DNA of 64,000 bases. Origin: Alphaproteobacteria bacterium (GTDB taxonomy: Bacteria > Pseudomonadota > Alphaproteobacteria > JANQMY01). The DNA is taken from assembly GCA_028289425.1 (NCBI GenBank), contig JANQPL010000014.1:1-64000 (forward strand), in the 5' to 3' direction. Both the position numbers and the translations under genes were made by a program. Positions 1-10,143 of this stretch are shown piece by piece. Position 1 is the stretch's first letter, and each line of letters begins with the position of its first letter. The notes under the pieces were generated by a model that saw nothing but the letters and a program-made list of their open reading frames with translations, did no database searches and was not told the origin of the DNA.

Positions 1-366
<366 letters not shown>

Positions 367-602
367 GCTTGCCTGACCTGTCTCGAATTACACTTCAAAA
401 AATTACGGGTTTCCGCGATTTAACACACTCATCACCAATTGCTTGGCGTTGAGCACGTCAAATACATGGAAATTCCGAGAAGCGCTTACGGACAAGACAG
501 TATTCCGATTTAGCGTTCTTCGACTGTTTGGCAAAAAGCCAAGCAGCCTCCGTCGCCGTATACGGCTCACCGCCGCCCACGCTTCCCTTTCTCGATCTAC
601 AT

Positions 603-614
603 TGTCAAAGAGCG
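603..614 (-). promoter_or_regulatory. boxA-like antitermination site in rrn leader
   Basis: On the minus strand this reads CGCTCTTTGACA, close to the boxA consensus TGCTCTTTAACA bound by NusB/NusE in rRNA leaders. It lies about 240 bases upstream of the 16S 5' end and downstream of the proposed rrn promoter, which is where an antitermination signal should be. The position and motif are seen; the function is inferred from other rrn operons. Confidence 0.6.
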
Positions 615-769
615 GACCCGAAAATACGGATTTCACATGATTTAGAGGGCAAAAGCCCATTTGCAGTGGTCTGCACTGCAATGACCTGCCCGCTGAAACA
701 CGAAAATACGCTTTTGGATCGTGCCAACACAGTCGCCGTGGGGGGCATTCCGCGCTGGCGTGAGGAGGG

Positions 770-799
770 TGTATATATGGATTGAGAGGGCGCCGTCAA
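770..799 (-). promoter_or_regulatory. Candidate rrn promoter
   Basis: On the minus strand there is a -35 hexamer TTGACG (794-799), a 16-base spacer and a -10 hexamer TATATA (772-777); an overlapping TATACA (770-775) gives an 18-base spacer. It points at the 16S gene, about 400 bases away, with the boxA-like site between them. Spacing and hexamers are close to the sigma-70 consensus. It is the best match I found in the leader. Confidence 0.55.
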
Positions 800-1080
800 G
801 CAATAACGGGCGCCATTCCTCGATTATTTTCCACCCTCGTCAAACGCGAATTCGAGCTCGTTTTATCTGGGATTTCGCGCGTCTGAGAATCAGCTACGAT
901 CGGCAGTTTATAAGGCCTTTTTGCAAAATCCCACTCTTTGGCCTAAAACACCGAATCATGGCTTCGTTAGAAAATCATTAACCCCTCGAAACCTAAAATT
1001 CCGCGATTGAAAGAATCAAAGGCCGGGCAGTTGGGCACGACCATTTTTGGCCGCCCAAACCGGGGGCGGAGGACTTGGAT

Positions 1081-2598
1081 TTGACTTCACAGGTGAGCGC
1101 AGACGGGAGCCATTCGGCTTTCCCAGCGAAGACATCTTTGGCGACGGGCCACGCCGCGCCCACGGCCTGGAATCCGGTGAAATGGCTGGTGGCGTCTTCC
1201 GCCATGGTTGGCTTTATCGGGCTGATTGGCGCCGTGACCCTGGGCAGCCAATGGACGCTTCCCTCGGGCACTTCGCCCAACCTTTCGGCCGCTTCCCAAG
1301 AACGCTTCTTTGACGCGCCCGAAGAGCTGGCACCTTTTGCTCATGAAGACTTGGAAATCGCGGCAACGCCGCGGGTCCCGCCGGTTAAGAAAGCCACGCT
1401 CACGGTCCGCAATGGCGACACGCTGATGAAGATCCTCACATCGGCCGGTGCGGACCGGCGTGATGCCTACCAGGCGATCGAGGCCTTAAAACCGGTATTC
1501 GATCCCCGGCGCATCAAAGTGGGGCAGACTCTTGAGGTCGGATTTGCGCGGGCGTTTCGCGACAACCCGGTCATCGATCAATCCGAAAAAAGTTATGTGA
1601 ATGCCGGCATGGCGTCAGTGGGTGCGGCCTGGTCGCGCATTGTCGGCGTCTCTCTTCGGCCCGACTTAATCACCACTATTGACGTGCGACGTGACGAGAA
1701 CGGTGAGTATACCGCCGGCAAGTTCACCAAAGACCTAACCGAACGCACTATCAAGGCAGCCGGCACTATCGACTCGAGCCTTTATGTTGCGGCTGTGGAA
1801 GCTAATATTCCCCACGGCATCATCGCAGAGCTGATCCGAATTTATTCCTATGACATCGATTTCCAGCGTGAGATCCGAAAAGGCGACAGCTTTAAAATCT
1901 ACTTCTCGCGCTTCTATGACGACGAAGGCCGCGCCGTAAAAGACGGCACCGTGCACTACGCTGCAATGACCACCAGGGGCAAAGAGAAAGAACTGTTCCG
2001 CTTCACACCGACCGACGACAACATCACCGACTATTTCGATCCCAACGGCAAGAGCGCCAAGCAATTCCTGATGCGCACACCCATTGACGGCGCGCGGATC
2101 TCATCCGGTTTTGGCCGCCGCCGCCACCCGGTGTTGGGCTATTCGAAAATGCATAAAGGCACAGACTTCGCAGCGCCGACGGGAACGCCCATCAAGGCCG
2201 CCGGTAACGGTGTCGTGGAGCGTGCGAGCCGCTATGGAGGCTATGGCAATTACATCCGCATCCGCCATGCCAACGGCTACAAGACCGCCTATGCACACCT
2301 TCACCGTTATGCCCGTGGCATCAAATCGGGACGTCGGGTGAAACAAGGACAAACCATTGGCTATGTGGGGTCCACCGGGCGTTCGACCGGACCTCACCTG
2401 CACTACGAAGTCCACTATCAGGGCAAGGCAGTCAATCCGATGCGCGTGCGTATCCCATCTGGACGTACGCTGGGCGGCGACATGTTGGCCGCGTTCAAAG
2501 AGACCCGTGACGCCATTCGTGCCGATATGCTACAGACGCCCCTGTCAACGCCTGTCGCGACAGCGGAACTCATGAGCGGGACGTCGGCGACCCCATAG
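1081..2598 (+). CDS. Membrane-anchored M23 family metallopeptidase (LysM-like plus LytM domains)
   Basis: A predicted murein endopeptidase, or activator of one, acting in the periplasm on peptidoglycan cross-links. Residues about 35-55 form one N-terminal membrane segment. About 105-155 is a LysM/OapA-like region (VRNGDTLMKIL). The LytM/M23 domain lies at about 340-450 with the zinc-ligand pattern HKGTD, then AHLH, then HLHYEV, so the catalytic residues look intact. The start is TTG. A strong GGAGGA at 1068-1073 sits 7 bases before TTG 1081 but only 1 base before TTG 1075, so I prefer 1081. murI follows after 14 bases and may be cotranscribed, which would couple cell-wall cleavage and precursor supply. 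About 505 residues. Confidence 0.9.
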   Translation: MTSQVSADGSHSAFPAKTSLATGHAAPTAWNPVKWLVASSAMVGFIGLIGAVTLGSQWTLPSGTSPNLSAASQERFFDAPEELAPFAHEDLEIAATPRVPPVKKATLTVRNGDTLMKILTSAGADRRDAYQAIEALKPVFDPRRIKVGQTLEVGFARAFRDNPVIDQSEKSYVNAGMASVGAAWSRIVGVSLRPDLITTIDVRRDENGEYTAGKFTKDLTERTIKAAGTIDSSLYVAAVEANIPHGIIAELIRIYSYDIDFQREIRKGDSFKIYFSRFYDDEGRAVKDGTVHYAAMTTRGKEKELFRFTPTDDNITDYFDPNGKSAKQFLMRTPIDGARISSGFGRRRHPVLGYSKMHKGTDFAAPTGTPIKAAGNGVVERASRYGGYGNYIRIRHANGYKTAYAHLHRYARGIKSGRRVKQGQTIGYVGSTGRSTGPHLHYEVHYQGKAVNPMRVRIPSGRTLGGDMLAAFKETRDAIRADMLQTPLSTPVATAELMSGTSATP

Positions 2599-2612
2599 TC
2601 CACAAACAATCG

Positions 2613-3437
2613 GTGACCATGAACGGCGCCAACCCTGCACCCCACGTTTTGATATTCGACTCAGGCGTGGGGGGCCTTACCGTGTTCGACCAAGTGCGGA
2701 CAGCGCTTCCTGGCGCTACCCTGTCCTATGCCATGGACAACGCATCGTTCCCCTACGGAACGAAATCGGAGTCCTGGCTTAAGACCGAGGTTCCGAAGCT
2801 CCTGACGGATATTGTGGGTCAATCTGAAGCCGACATTGTTGTGGTTGCCTGCAACTCGGCAAGCACCGTCGCCTTGCCGGAGATACGGCAAGCCCTTGAT
2901 GTGCCGGTGGTGGGCACCGTGCCCGCCGTGAAACCGGCCGCTGCCGCCAGCAAGAGCAGTGTCATTGGCTTGTTAGCGACGCCCGGGACGATTGCCCGTC
3001 AATACACTAAAGACCTGATCCAGGAGTTTGCTGCGGACAGCACCCTGTTACTGCACGGATCGGCCGAGCTTGTCGATTTAGCAGAGCGCAAAGCCCGAAG
3101 TGAAGCGATCGAACAAAAGGAGGTGGTGCTGGCGCTGGCGCCCCTCTTCAAACAGGACGCCGAAGAAAAGATGGACACGGTCGTCCTTGCCTGCACGCAT
3201 TTCCCGCTGCTGCTCGATGATCTTGAGCGGGCGGCCCCGCGTTCATTGTCGTGGATCGACAGCGGTGAAGCCATCGCCGCCCGCGTGGCGTCGATTACCG
3301 AAGCTGTTGGGCTTGGCCAAACGGCCCCTAAGACCGAGGCCATTTACACCACAGCGCAAGTCACTGAGATTGCACCGTACAAGGATCTGTTTTCGGTGCG
3401 CGGCCTTGATCGCGTGACAACCGTCGGTCAATCCTAG
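2613..3437 (+). CDS. murI: Glutamate racemase
   Basis: Converts L-glutamate to D-glutamate for peptidoglycan synthesis in the cytoplasm, without a cofactor. The 274-residue protein has the family motifs: FDSGVGG (Asp16) at the N-terminus, VACNSAST with the first catalytic Cys (about 80), and LACTHFPLL with the second catalytic Cys (about 194). GTG at 2613 or ATG at 2619 could start translation. The gene follows the M23 peptidase closely, so both probably share a transcript. It ends against the convergent clpB gene, with palindromic repeats between them. Confidence 0.95.
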   Translation: MTMNGANPAPHVLIFDSGVGGLTVFDQVRTALPGATLSYAMDNASFPYGTKSESWLKTEVPKLLTDIVGQSEADIVVVACNSASTVALPEIRQALDVPVVGTVPAVKPAAAASKSSVIGLLATPGTIARQYTKDLIQEFAADSTLLLHGSAELVDLAERKARSEAIEQKEVVLALAPLFKQDAEEKMDTVVLACTHFPLLLDDLERAAPRSLSWIDSGEAIAARVASITEAVGLGQTAPKTEAIYTTAQVTEIAPYKDLFSVRGLDRVTTVGQS

Positions 3438-3439
3438 AG

Positions 3440-3534
3440 CCGTTTTGCGATTGATAGAATCGCAAGACGGATCCAGATTCATTATTTTGCGCGTTTCCGG
3501 ACGGTGAACCGGTTTCCACTTCACCTGGAAACGC
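3440..3534. repeat. Palindromic intergenic repeat (two adjoining inverted repeats)
   Basis: Between convergent murI and clpB. First palindrome: CCGT.TTGCGATT / AATCGCAA.ACGG with loop GATAG (about 3440-3470). Second: nested arms GCGTTTCC (3491-3498) / GGAAACGC (3527-3534) and GGTGAA (3503-3508) / TTCACC (3520-3525). The GTTTCCGGACGG...ACCGGTTTCCAC layout is like dispersed extragenic repeats common in Alphaproteobacteria. A related arrangement recurs near 27.3 kb. It may also end transcription from both sides. Confidence 0.65.
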
Positions 3535-3556
3535 TCCAACCGCGCACCGGCATATG

Positions 3557-6202
3557 TTAGTGCAACATGCCGCGAGGCTCTTCGTCGCTTTTCGCGGCGG
3601 GTGAACCAAAGTCATTTTCGACCTTGACGGACTTCCCGTTAATGACCAGCCCGTCCTGGTCCGCCGTGACATTCACCGACTGCTGGTCCGCAACAGTTCC
3701 TTCCAGGATCATTTCCGCAAGTGGGTTTTGCAGATTGCGCTGAATGACCCGTTTTAGCGGACGCGCCCCGTAGACCGGATCATAGCCTGCCGATGCAAGC
3801 CACGTTTCCGCTTTGTGATCGAGCTCGATGGAGATCTCCCGATCAGCCAGCAGCGCCGCTAGGCGCTTCACCTGGATCTGAACGATGGCGTCCATCTGAT
3901 CCCGTGTGAGCCGATGGAAGAGTATGGTCTCGTCCAACCGGTTCAGAAACTCAGGCCGGAAATGGGACCGCACAACACCCATTACTTGATCGCGCACGAG
4001 CGATGAGTCCTCACCGTCCGCCTGATTTGCCAGGAACTCGGACCCGAGGTTCGACGTCATGATGATTAGCGTGTTCTTGAAATCCACGGTGCGGCCCTGA
4101 CCGTCTGTTAGACGGCCATCGTCCAGCACTTGAAGCAGCACGTTGAAAACGTCCGTATGCGCCTTTTCGATTTCGTCGAACAGAACCACCTGATAAGGAC
4201 GCCGGCGGACGGCTTCGGTAAGCGCACCGCCTTCTTCGTAACCCACATAGCCGGGTGGTGCGCCGATCAATCGCGCAACCGAATGCTTTTCCATATATTC
4301 GGACATGTCGAGGCGAACGATCGCTTGATCGTCGTCGAACAAAAACTCCGCTAGCGCCTTCGTCAGTTCCGTCTTGCCAACGCCCGTCGGGCCAAGAAAC
4401 ATGAACGACCCGATCGGCCGCGAAGGATCCTGCAAACCGGCGCGCGCCCGGCGCACGGCATTGGACACCGCAGCCAAGGCTTCTTCCTGACCGATCACGC
4501 GCTTGCCAAGGGCTTTTTCCATGGCCAAGAGCTTCTCGCGCTCACCTTGCAGCATGCGGTCGACCGGAATGCCGGTCCATCGCGACACGACGCTTGCGAT
4601 GTGTTCTTCCGTGACCGCTTCGTTGACCATGTGGTCCTCGCCGTCATCGGAGTCCGCAAGTTGCTTCTCAAGATCTGGAATGATGCCGTAAGCCAGTTCG
4701 CCGGCCCGCGCTAGATTACCCTGGCGCTGTGCCACTTCGAGTTCCTGACGCGCATGGTCAAGTTGCTCGCGCACCTGTTCTTGCTGGCCTAGCTTGTCCT
4801 TCTCCGCCTTCCATTGGGCGGTCATGGTTGCAGATTGCTGCTCCAAATCCGCAAGATCTTCTTCCAGCTTTTCAAGGCGTTTGACCGAACCTTCGTCATT
4901 TTCTTTGCGCAGCGCCTCGCGCTCGATCTTGAGCTGGATGATGCGCCGGTCGAGTTCGTCCAACTCTTCGGGCTTCGAGTCGACCTGCATACGCAAACGG
5001 CTTGCGGCTTCGTCCATCAAGTCGATGGCTTTGTCCGGCAAGAACCGGTCGGAGATGTAGCGGTTAGAAAGCGTCGCCGAACTGACAATCGCCCCGTCGG
5101 AAATTCGAACGCCATGGTGCAGTTCGTATTTTTCCTTCAGGCCACGGAGGATCGAAATGGTGTCTTCAACAGTGGGCTCATCCACAAAGACGGGCTGAAA
5201 ACGCCGCGCCAGCGCTGCGTCTTTCTCCACGTGCTTGCGGTATTCGTCCAATGTGGTGGCGCCGATACAGTGCAATTCGCCTCGCGCCAAGGCGGGTTTG
5301 AGCAAGTTGGACGCATCCATGGCGCCGTCGGCCTTGCCAGCCCCGACAATGGTGTGCATTTCATCGATAAACAGAACGATGCCGCCCGCAGCAGCGGAAA
5401 TTTCAGAAAGCACCGCCTTCAAGCGTTCTTCGAATTCACCGCGGTACTTTGCGCCGGCGATCAGCGCGCCCATGTCGAGCGCCAATAACTTTTTGTCGCG
5501 CAAAGATTCAGGCACGTCTCCGTTGACGATGCGCAACGCCAGACCTTCCGCGATAGCAGTTTTGCCGACGCCCGGCTCACCAATCAAGACAGGATTGTTC
5601 TTGGTACGTCTGGAAAGCACTTGGATCGTTCTGCGGATTTCTTCGTCCCGACCAATCACCGGATCGAGCTTGCCCTCTTGCGCCACTTCCGTGAGATCGC
5701 GGGCGTATTTTTTGAGTGCATCATAGGTGTCTTCTGCCGAGGCGCTGTCGGCCGTGCGGCCTTGGCGAATGTCTTCGATGGCTTTGTTGAGTGACGTGGC
5801 GGTCACGCCAGCCGATTTGAGCGCGTTTGCGGCCTCGGTCCCTTCATGAATAAGAAGCGCCAGCAGCAAGCGTTCGGCGGTTACGAAGCTGTCACCCGCC
5901 TTTTTCGATAGGGATTCGGCTGTCTCAAAAACTTTCGCCAATTCGGGCGACAGATAAAGTTGGCCGGCACCCGATCCTTCCACCGAGGGAATTTTCGCCA
6001 GAGCCGCCTCGTTCAACTGCGCCGCCATCTCCGGGCGGCCGCCGGCCGCTTTGACCAAGTTGGCCGCAAGGCCTTCCTCGTCATCCAGCAGGACTTTCAA
6101 CAAATGTTCGGGAGAGAATTTTTGATGTCCGGACCGGACCGCCAACCCCTGTGCGCTCTGAAGAAAGCCCTTCGAGCGGTCGGTATACTTTTCCAAATCC
6201 AT
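3557..6202 (-). CDS. clpB: ATP-dependent disaggregase ClpB
   Basis: Hsp100 chaperone that, with DnaK/DnaJ/GrpE, extracts polypeptides from aggregates. The 881 residues contain the N-terminal Clp domain (about 1-145), first AAA+ domain with Walker A GEPGVGKT (about 205), the coiled-coil middle domain (about 405-530, with ERE/EKL-rich heptads), second AAA+ domain with GPTGVGKT (about 607), and the C-terminal small domain. There is no ClpP-binding tripeptide loop that I could see, as expected for ClpB. The C-terminus carries a short acidic tail. The start ATG has AGAGGTG just upstream, and a candidate heat-shock promoter lies about 110-140 bases upstream. The order clpB-DUF4167-prmC-prfA is common in the class, but here a MOSC gene intervenes. 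Confidence 0.97.
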   Translation of the reverse strand: MDLEKYTDRSKGFLQSAQGLAVRSGHQKFSPEHLLKVLLDDEEGLAANLVKAAGGRPEMAAQLNEAALAKIPSVEGSGAGQLYLSPELAKVFETAESLSKKAGDSFVTAERLLLALLIHEGTEAANALKSAGVTATSLNKAIEDIRQGRTADSASAEDTYDALKKYARDLTEVAQEGKLDPVIGRDEEIRRTIQVLSRRTKNNPVLIGEPGVGKTAIAEGLALRIVNGDVPESLRDKKLLALDMGALIAGAKYRGEFEERLKAVLSEISAAAGGIVLFIDEMHTIVGAGKADGAMDASNLLKPALARGELHCIGATTLDEYRKHVEKDAALARRFQPVFVDEPTVEDTISILRGLKEKYELHHGVRISDGAIVSSATLSNRYISDRFLPDKAIDLMDEAASRLRMQVDSKPEELDELDRRIIQLKIEREALRKENDEGSVKRLEKLEEDLADLEQQSATMTAQWKAEKDKLGQQEQVREQLDHARQELEVAQRQGNLARAGELAYGIIPDLEKQLADSDDGEDHMVNEAVTEEHIASVVSRWTGIPVDRMLQGEREKLLAMEKALGKRVIGQEEALAAVSNAVRRARAGLQDPSRPIGSFMFLGPTGVGKTELTKALAEFLFDDDQAIVRLDMSEYMEKHSVARLIGAPPGYVGYEEGGALTEAVRRRPYQVVLFDEIEKAHTDVFNVLLQVLDDGRLTDGQGRTVDFKNTLIIMTSNLGSEFLANQADGEDSSLVRDQVMGVVRSHFRPEFLNRLDETILFHRLTRDQMDAIVQIQVKRLAALLADREISIELDHKAETWLASAGYDPVYGARPLKRVIQRNLQNPLAEMILEGTVADQQSVNVTADQDGLVINGKSVKVENDFGSPAAKSDEEPRGMLH

Positions 6203-6311
6203 AATTCACCTCTTTTAAGCGCACCAATATGCCACCTCAATCGAGCATGGCCTGTCTGTGCCTTTGCCGTTATTCTGCCGCCCCTGAATCGGGCACGGGC
6301 AGACTGTCTCT

Positions 6312-6340
6312 ATATGGGTGTTGCCTTTCAGCAACACAAG
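6312..6340 (-). promoter_or_regulatory. Candidate RpoH (sigma-32) promoter of clpB
   Basis: On the minus strand, CTTGTG (6335-6340) is followed after 14 bases by CACCCATAT (6312-6320). This resembles the heat-shock consensus CTTGAA N13-17 CCCCATnT. A 7-bp inverted repeat, GTGTTGC/GCAACAC (6318-6324 and 6331-6337), overlaps the spacer. clpB is a standard RpoH target, which supports the reading. No transcript data are available. Confidence 0.45.
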
Positions 6341-6396
6341 GAGGCCAAGGCCGTTGACGCGCATTTTTAACTGGAAAAGCTGCGGATTTATTGAAT

Positions 6397-7173
6397 ATGG
6401 CGGAAGGCACCCAGGCGTTAATTCGTCACCTGTATCGGTATCCTATTAAGGGCCTCTCTGCCGAAGCTTTGGACACCGCAGATCTTAACCCGCGGGAAAC
6501 CATACCGGGCGATCGGGTGTATGCATTGGAACACGGGGCCCATGAATTTGACGCTCTGAAGCCCAAATACTTCCCCAAAACCAAATTCCTTATGTTGATG
6601 CGTCACGAAAAACTGGCGCTTATTGAAAGCCGGTTCGACCAGGCGTCAAATCAACTGACCCTGAGCCGGGAGGGCAAACAGGTGGCCGCCGCGGATTTGT
6701 CGACACCGGCGGGCCGCACGGTGATAGAGCAATTCTTTGCCGCCTATCTGGGGGATGAAGTGCGCGGCACGCCTAAGGTGGTGTCTGCAGACGGCCACAG
6801 CTTTTCTGATGTGGCCATGAAATGCCTGTCCGTCATCAACCTCAATTCCGTGAGAGATCTTGGCCGCATCGCAAATGCGGAAATCGATCCCCTCAGGTTT
6901 CGGGCGAATGTCTATGTGGACGGGCTACCTGCATGGGCCGAACGGAATTGGGTCGGCAAGTCGGCGCGCCTTGGCGGCGCGAATGTTCGGTTTGTCCAAG
7001 AAACCACACGCTGCGCAGCGACCAATGTGAACCCCATGTCCGGCGAACGGGATATGCATATTCCGAAACTGTTGCAGAAGACATATGACCACGCAAACAT
7101 CGGCCTCTATGCCGAAGTGACCGACGCCGGGTCTGTAAGTGTGGGCGACCACGCCGAAATCGATGTGAATTAG
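6397..7173 (+). CDS. MOSC domain-containing protein
   Basis: Predicted molybdenum-cofactor-binding protein of the MOSC family, which includes molybdenum-dependent reductases such as YcbX/mARC. The N-terminal beta-barrel part begins with HLYRYPIKGLSAE, a standard MOSC_N opening. The MOSC core near residues 150-240 contains the conserved Cys in QETTRCAATNVNP, the expected molybdenum ligand. I use ATG 6397 rather than TTG 6391. It is read divergently from clpB. The substrate is unknown. The length (about 258 residues) is normal for the family. Confidence 0.85.
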   Translation: MAEGTQALIRHLYRYPIKGLSAEALDTADLNPRETIPGDRVYALEHGAHEFDALKPKYFPKTKFLMLMRHEKLALIESRFDQASNQLTLSREGKQVAAADLSTPAGRTVIEQFFAAYLGDEVRGTPKVVSADGHSFSDVAMKCLSVINLNSVRDLGRIANAEIDPLRFRANVYVDGLPAWAERNWVGKSARLGGANVRFVQETTRCAATNVNPMSGERDMHIPKLLQKTYDHANIGLYAEVTDAGSVSVGDHAEIDVN

Positions 7174-7288
7174 GAAAGCACTGATTGTCGTTCTGGGGCA
7201 GCTGTCTCAGCCGCTCTTCAAGAGCAATTCTGACCTGGACTTAATCGGTGTCTGACGTGTGCCTTGGGGAGGCGATCGCCGGCGTTAG

Positions 7289-7795
7289 TTAGGCGTGAGC
7301 CTCGGACGCTTCCGCTTCTGCCGCTTCTTCTACAACTTCAGCACCCGCTTCTGCCGCATCGGAGGCACCGCTTGCTTCTGCCTCTGCTGCTTTGGCTGCT
7401 TTTGACGTTCGCCCGCGGCCACGTCCCCGGCCATTTGAGCGTGTCGCTTCGGGCGTGGCATCCGCAGTTTCGGTTTCTTCTTCGGTTTTGCCGTTCGTCT
7501 GTTTTTCAGCGCCGTTGGCCGCAGCTGCGGCAGCCGCCGCTGCGCCATTTGAGGCCGCCTGGTTCGCGGCCAAAATTCGATAGTAATGTTCCGCATGCTG
7601 AAGGTAATTTTCGGCGCTAATTCGATCGCCGGCGGCGTGGGCATCGCGCGCTAAGGACTGGTATTTTTCACAGATGTGAGCGGCCGAGCCCCTGATTTTT
7701 ACGTCCGGCCCATTACTGTCCAGCGTCTTGTTGGCCCCATTGTGGTTCTTACGACCGCGCCCGCGAGCACGCTTCTGGTTTTGTCCTTGCCTCAT
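7289..7795 (-). CDS. DUF4167 domain-containing protein
   Basis: A 168-residue protein typical of Alphaproteobacteria. The first 90 residues are the conserved DUF4167 region: basic RGRGRKNHNG stretch, SNGPDVKIRGSA, then RDAHAAGDRISAENYLQHAEHYYRI. The rest is low-complexity: Ala/Glu/Thr-rich with an RGRGRGR patch, which suggests disorder and possible RNA binding. The molecular function is not known. It follows prmC on the same strand, and that neighbourhood (prfA-prmC-DUF4167) is conserved in the class. Confidence 0.88.
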   Translation of the reverse strand: MRQGQNQKRARGRGRKNHNGANKTLDSNGPDVKIRGSAAHICEKYQSLARDAHAAGDRISAENYLQHAEHYYRILAANQAASNGAAAAAAAAANGAEKQTNGKTEEETETADATPEATRSNGRGRGRGRTSKAAKAAEAEASGASDAAEAGAEVVEEAAEAEASEAHA

Positions 7796-8063
7796 TAGTG
7801 CAACAATCTATCTGTTAACGGAACAAAAATACTCAGACGCCGATGTGCCGATGATACGGCTTTCTTGCACACCCAATTTACGTACAGGCCCCCAGCACTT
7901 GGTTCGGACCGGCGATAAAACTGTCAGCTGAGTTGATCTTTTGTCTCTAGCCTTCCGGAAAAACGTCGGACTGACGAGACCGCTTACTCAATGTATACCT
8001 GCAAGACCCTAACGTTTTGCTAACCGTATTCCAAGCCCTTTTTTGAAATTATCCCCAGATGTT

Positions 8064-8924
8064 TTAAGTCCCATCGCATGGCTGATGCAATAAGACACAC
8101 CGATCGCGTTTCGCAAGATCCTGCTTGACGTCACCAATGCAGAACCCCGCTTCTTCGAAAATTTCACACACAGCTGCAGCCTGATCAGCCCCCACCTCGA
8201 CCGCAGCAATCCCGTGCCGCTTTAGCACTTCGCGAAGCGGTCTTGCAATTGATCGGTATGAATTCAAACCATCCGGCCCGCCCGCGAGCGCAATCCTAGG
8301 CTCGAAGTCCCGAACATCCGGATCTAGTTCATCGATATGTTTATCCACGATATAGGGCGGATTGGCAATAACGATATCGAACGTTCCTTTAACCTTGCTA
8401 AACCAATCGCTAACGACAAATTCGGCGCGATCCGCCAGTCCTAAATGCTGGCCATTGCGCCGCGCCACGTCGATCGCCGCCGGGCTGATATCAACGCCCA
8501 CGCCAAGCGCTTCCGGGAATTCACGCAGCAGCGAAAGAATCAAACAACCGCTTCCCGTGCCCAAATCGAGAATCGTGAGAGGGCCATCGGCCGGTCCCGC
8601 AAGTTCCAGGACGGCCGATACTAAAGTTTCCGAATCCGGCCTCGGCACAAGCGTATCGGTCGACACGATAAACACGTCTTTCCAAAATTCGCGGCGCCCG
8701 ATGATGTGCGATACAGGTTCGTTGCACAAACGCTTTTTTGCGTGCGATGCAAGGCGCCCCATCACAGACGATGCCATTTCTTGGTTGTCGTGCCAAATCA
8801 ATTGGCCCGACTCTACGCCCAGCACATCTGCAACAAGAAGTCTTGCATCAAGTTGCGCCGTCTCAATGCCCGCATCCGCGAACTGTCGTATTGTCTGCCG
8901 CAGAACCGAGCCGACCGTTGGCAT
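8064..8924 (-). CDS. prmC: Peptide chain release factor N5-glutamine methyltransferase
   Basis: Methylates the Gln of the GGQ motif in release factors RF1/RF2 using AdoMet. The AdoMet-binding site LDLGTGSGCLILSLL and the substrate Gln-binding motif NPPYI are both present. An upstream in-frame ATG (8981) would overlap prfA. I choose ATG 8924 because AGAGGGG lies upstream at suitable distance and the encoded N-terminus (PTVGSVLRQ) matches the family. Placement directly after prfA, its substrate gene, supports the assignment. Confidence 0.94.
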   Translation of the reverse strand: MPTVGSVLRQTIRQFADAGIETAQLDARLLVADVLGVESGQLIWHDNQEMASSVMGRLASHAKKRLCNEPVSHIIGRREFWKDVFIVSTDTLVPRPDSETLVSAVLELAGPADGPLTILDLGTGSGCLILSLLREFPEALGVGVDISPAAIDVARRNGQHLGLADRAEFVVSDWFSKVKGTFDIVIANPPYIVDKHIDELDPDVRDFEPRIALAGGPDGLNSYRSIARPLREVLKRHGIAAVEVGADQAAAVCEIFEEAGFCIGDVKQDLAKRDRCVLLHQPCDGT

Positions 8925-8964
8925 CGCAAACTCACCCCTCTGTATACGCACTATATTGCCGGTA

Positions 8965-10047
8965 TTATGCATGTTCGGCATCCATAGCCGCCAAGCGATT
9001 GGCCTGATCCTCTGCGATCAGAGCATCCACCAACTCGCCCAGGGCATCGCCGGCGATCACCCGGTCAAGTTTGTAAAGGGTAAGATTGATACGGTGGTCG
9101 GTAACGCGCCCCTGCGGGTAGTTGTATGTGCGTATCCGCTCGGACCGGTCCCCTGAGCCCACCTGTCCCTTGCGGTCGGCCGCACGTTCATTCGCCAGTC
9201 GCTCGCGCTCTTGCTCGAACAGACGCGCGCGCAAAACCTTCAACGCTTTTGCTTTGTTCTTATGTTGGGATTTTTCATCCTGTTGGCTGACCACCAGCCC
9301 GGTGGGCAAATGGGTGATGCGAACGGCGCTGTCCGTGGTATTAACTGACTGCCCCCCAGGCCCGCTGGCGCGGAACACATCAATACGCAGATCCTTTTCA
9401 TCGATTTGAACGTCGACGTCTTCCGCCTCCGGCAGCACGGCAACGGTGGCGGCGGAGGTATGGATGCGGCCGCCTGCTTCGGTAACGGGCACACGCTGGA
9501 CACGGTGGACGCCGGATTCAAACTTCATGCGCGCAAAAACGCTGCTGCCGTTGATTGAAGCGACGATCTCTTTGTATCCGCCCACTTCGCTTTCGCTGGC
9601 AGAGATCACTTCCGTGCGCCAACCGTTAAGGTCGGCAAAACGCTGATACATGCGGAAGAGATCGCCCGCAAATAACGATGCCTCGTCGCCGCCGGTGCCC
9701 GCCCGCACTTCCAAAATGACACTGCGATCATCCGCGCTGTCTTTCGGCAGCAATTTGATTTGAAGATCGGTCTCTATTTCCGGGAGCTTCTGTTTGAGCG
9801 CTTGCAACTCTTCTTTGGCGAGATCGGCCATTTCGGGATCTGTGCCGTCTTCGGCAAGCATGTCTTCAAGGCCAAGGATCTCGGACCGGATATTTTCATA
9901 GTCGCGGATCACCGCCACAACCGGAGACAGATCGGCATACTCTTTGGACAGAGAAACATATTCTTCCGGCGAAATATCTGCCGCCATGGCCGCTTCGATT
10001 TCTTCAAAGCGGTCTGCCACCCGCCGCAATTTGTCTGGTGGGATCAA
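8965..10047 (-). CDS. prfA: Peptide chain release factor 1
   Basis: Reads UAA and UAG stop codons and triggers peptide release. The 360-residue protein has the GGQ catalytic motif ([15 protein letters not shown]), the domain-2 recognition region with PVT ([18 protein letters not shown]) in place of the E. coli PAT tripeptide, and the expected N-terminal helical domain. The class marks RF1 rather than RF2. The gene leads a minus-strand run prfA-prmC-DUF4167. Confidence 0.96.
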   Translation of the reverse strand: MIPPDKLRRVADRFEEIEAAMAADISPEEYVSLSKEYADLSPVVAVIRDYENIRSEILGLEDMLAEDGTDPEMADLAKEELQALKQKLPEIETDLQIKLLPKDSADDRSVILEVRAGTGGDEASLFAGDLFRMYQRFADLNGWRTEVISASESEVGGYKEIVASINGSSVFARMKFESGVHRVQRVPVTEAGGRIHTSAATVAVLPEAEDVDVQIDEKDLRIDVFRASGPGGQSVNTTDSAVRITHLPTGLVVSQQDEKSQHKNKAKALKVLRARLFEQERERLANERAADRKGQVGSGDRSERIRTYNYPQGRVTDHRINLTLYKLDRVIAGDALGELVDALIAEDQANRLAAMDAEHA

Positions 10048-10143
10048 ATGTTCATCTCCAATAGATGAAATGTGCGTTACGCCGACAGCACAGTCACATG
10101 CGTGACGTCATCGATACGCCGCAGCCCAAATCTCAATGCAAAC

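Larger units (their letters stand above)
367..1074. other. rRNA leader and intergenic region, no protein gene
   Basis: About 700 bases between the 16S 5' end and the M23 peptidase gene. Apart from the rrn promoter and boxA-like site I see no supported gene. Short open frames here lack ribosome-binding sites and family resemblance. The right part (about 940-1070) must contain the promoter of the peptidase gene, but I could not pick a convincing one. Confidence 0.6.

Noticed and set aside
721-981. 86-residue frame in the rRNA leader
   Set aside because: Overlaps the proposed rrn promoter and has no RBS or family match.
4814-5488. Long plus-strand frame inside clpB
   Set aside because: Antisense shadow of ClpB, which is certain.
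7264-7620. Arg/Leu/Pro-rich plus-strand frame opposite the DUF4167 gene
   Set aside because: Low-complexity antisense of the Ala/Glu-rich tail of DUF4167 protein.
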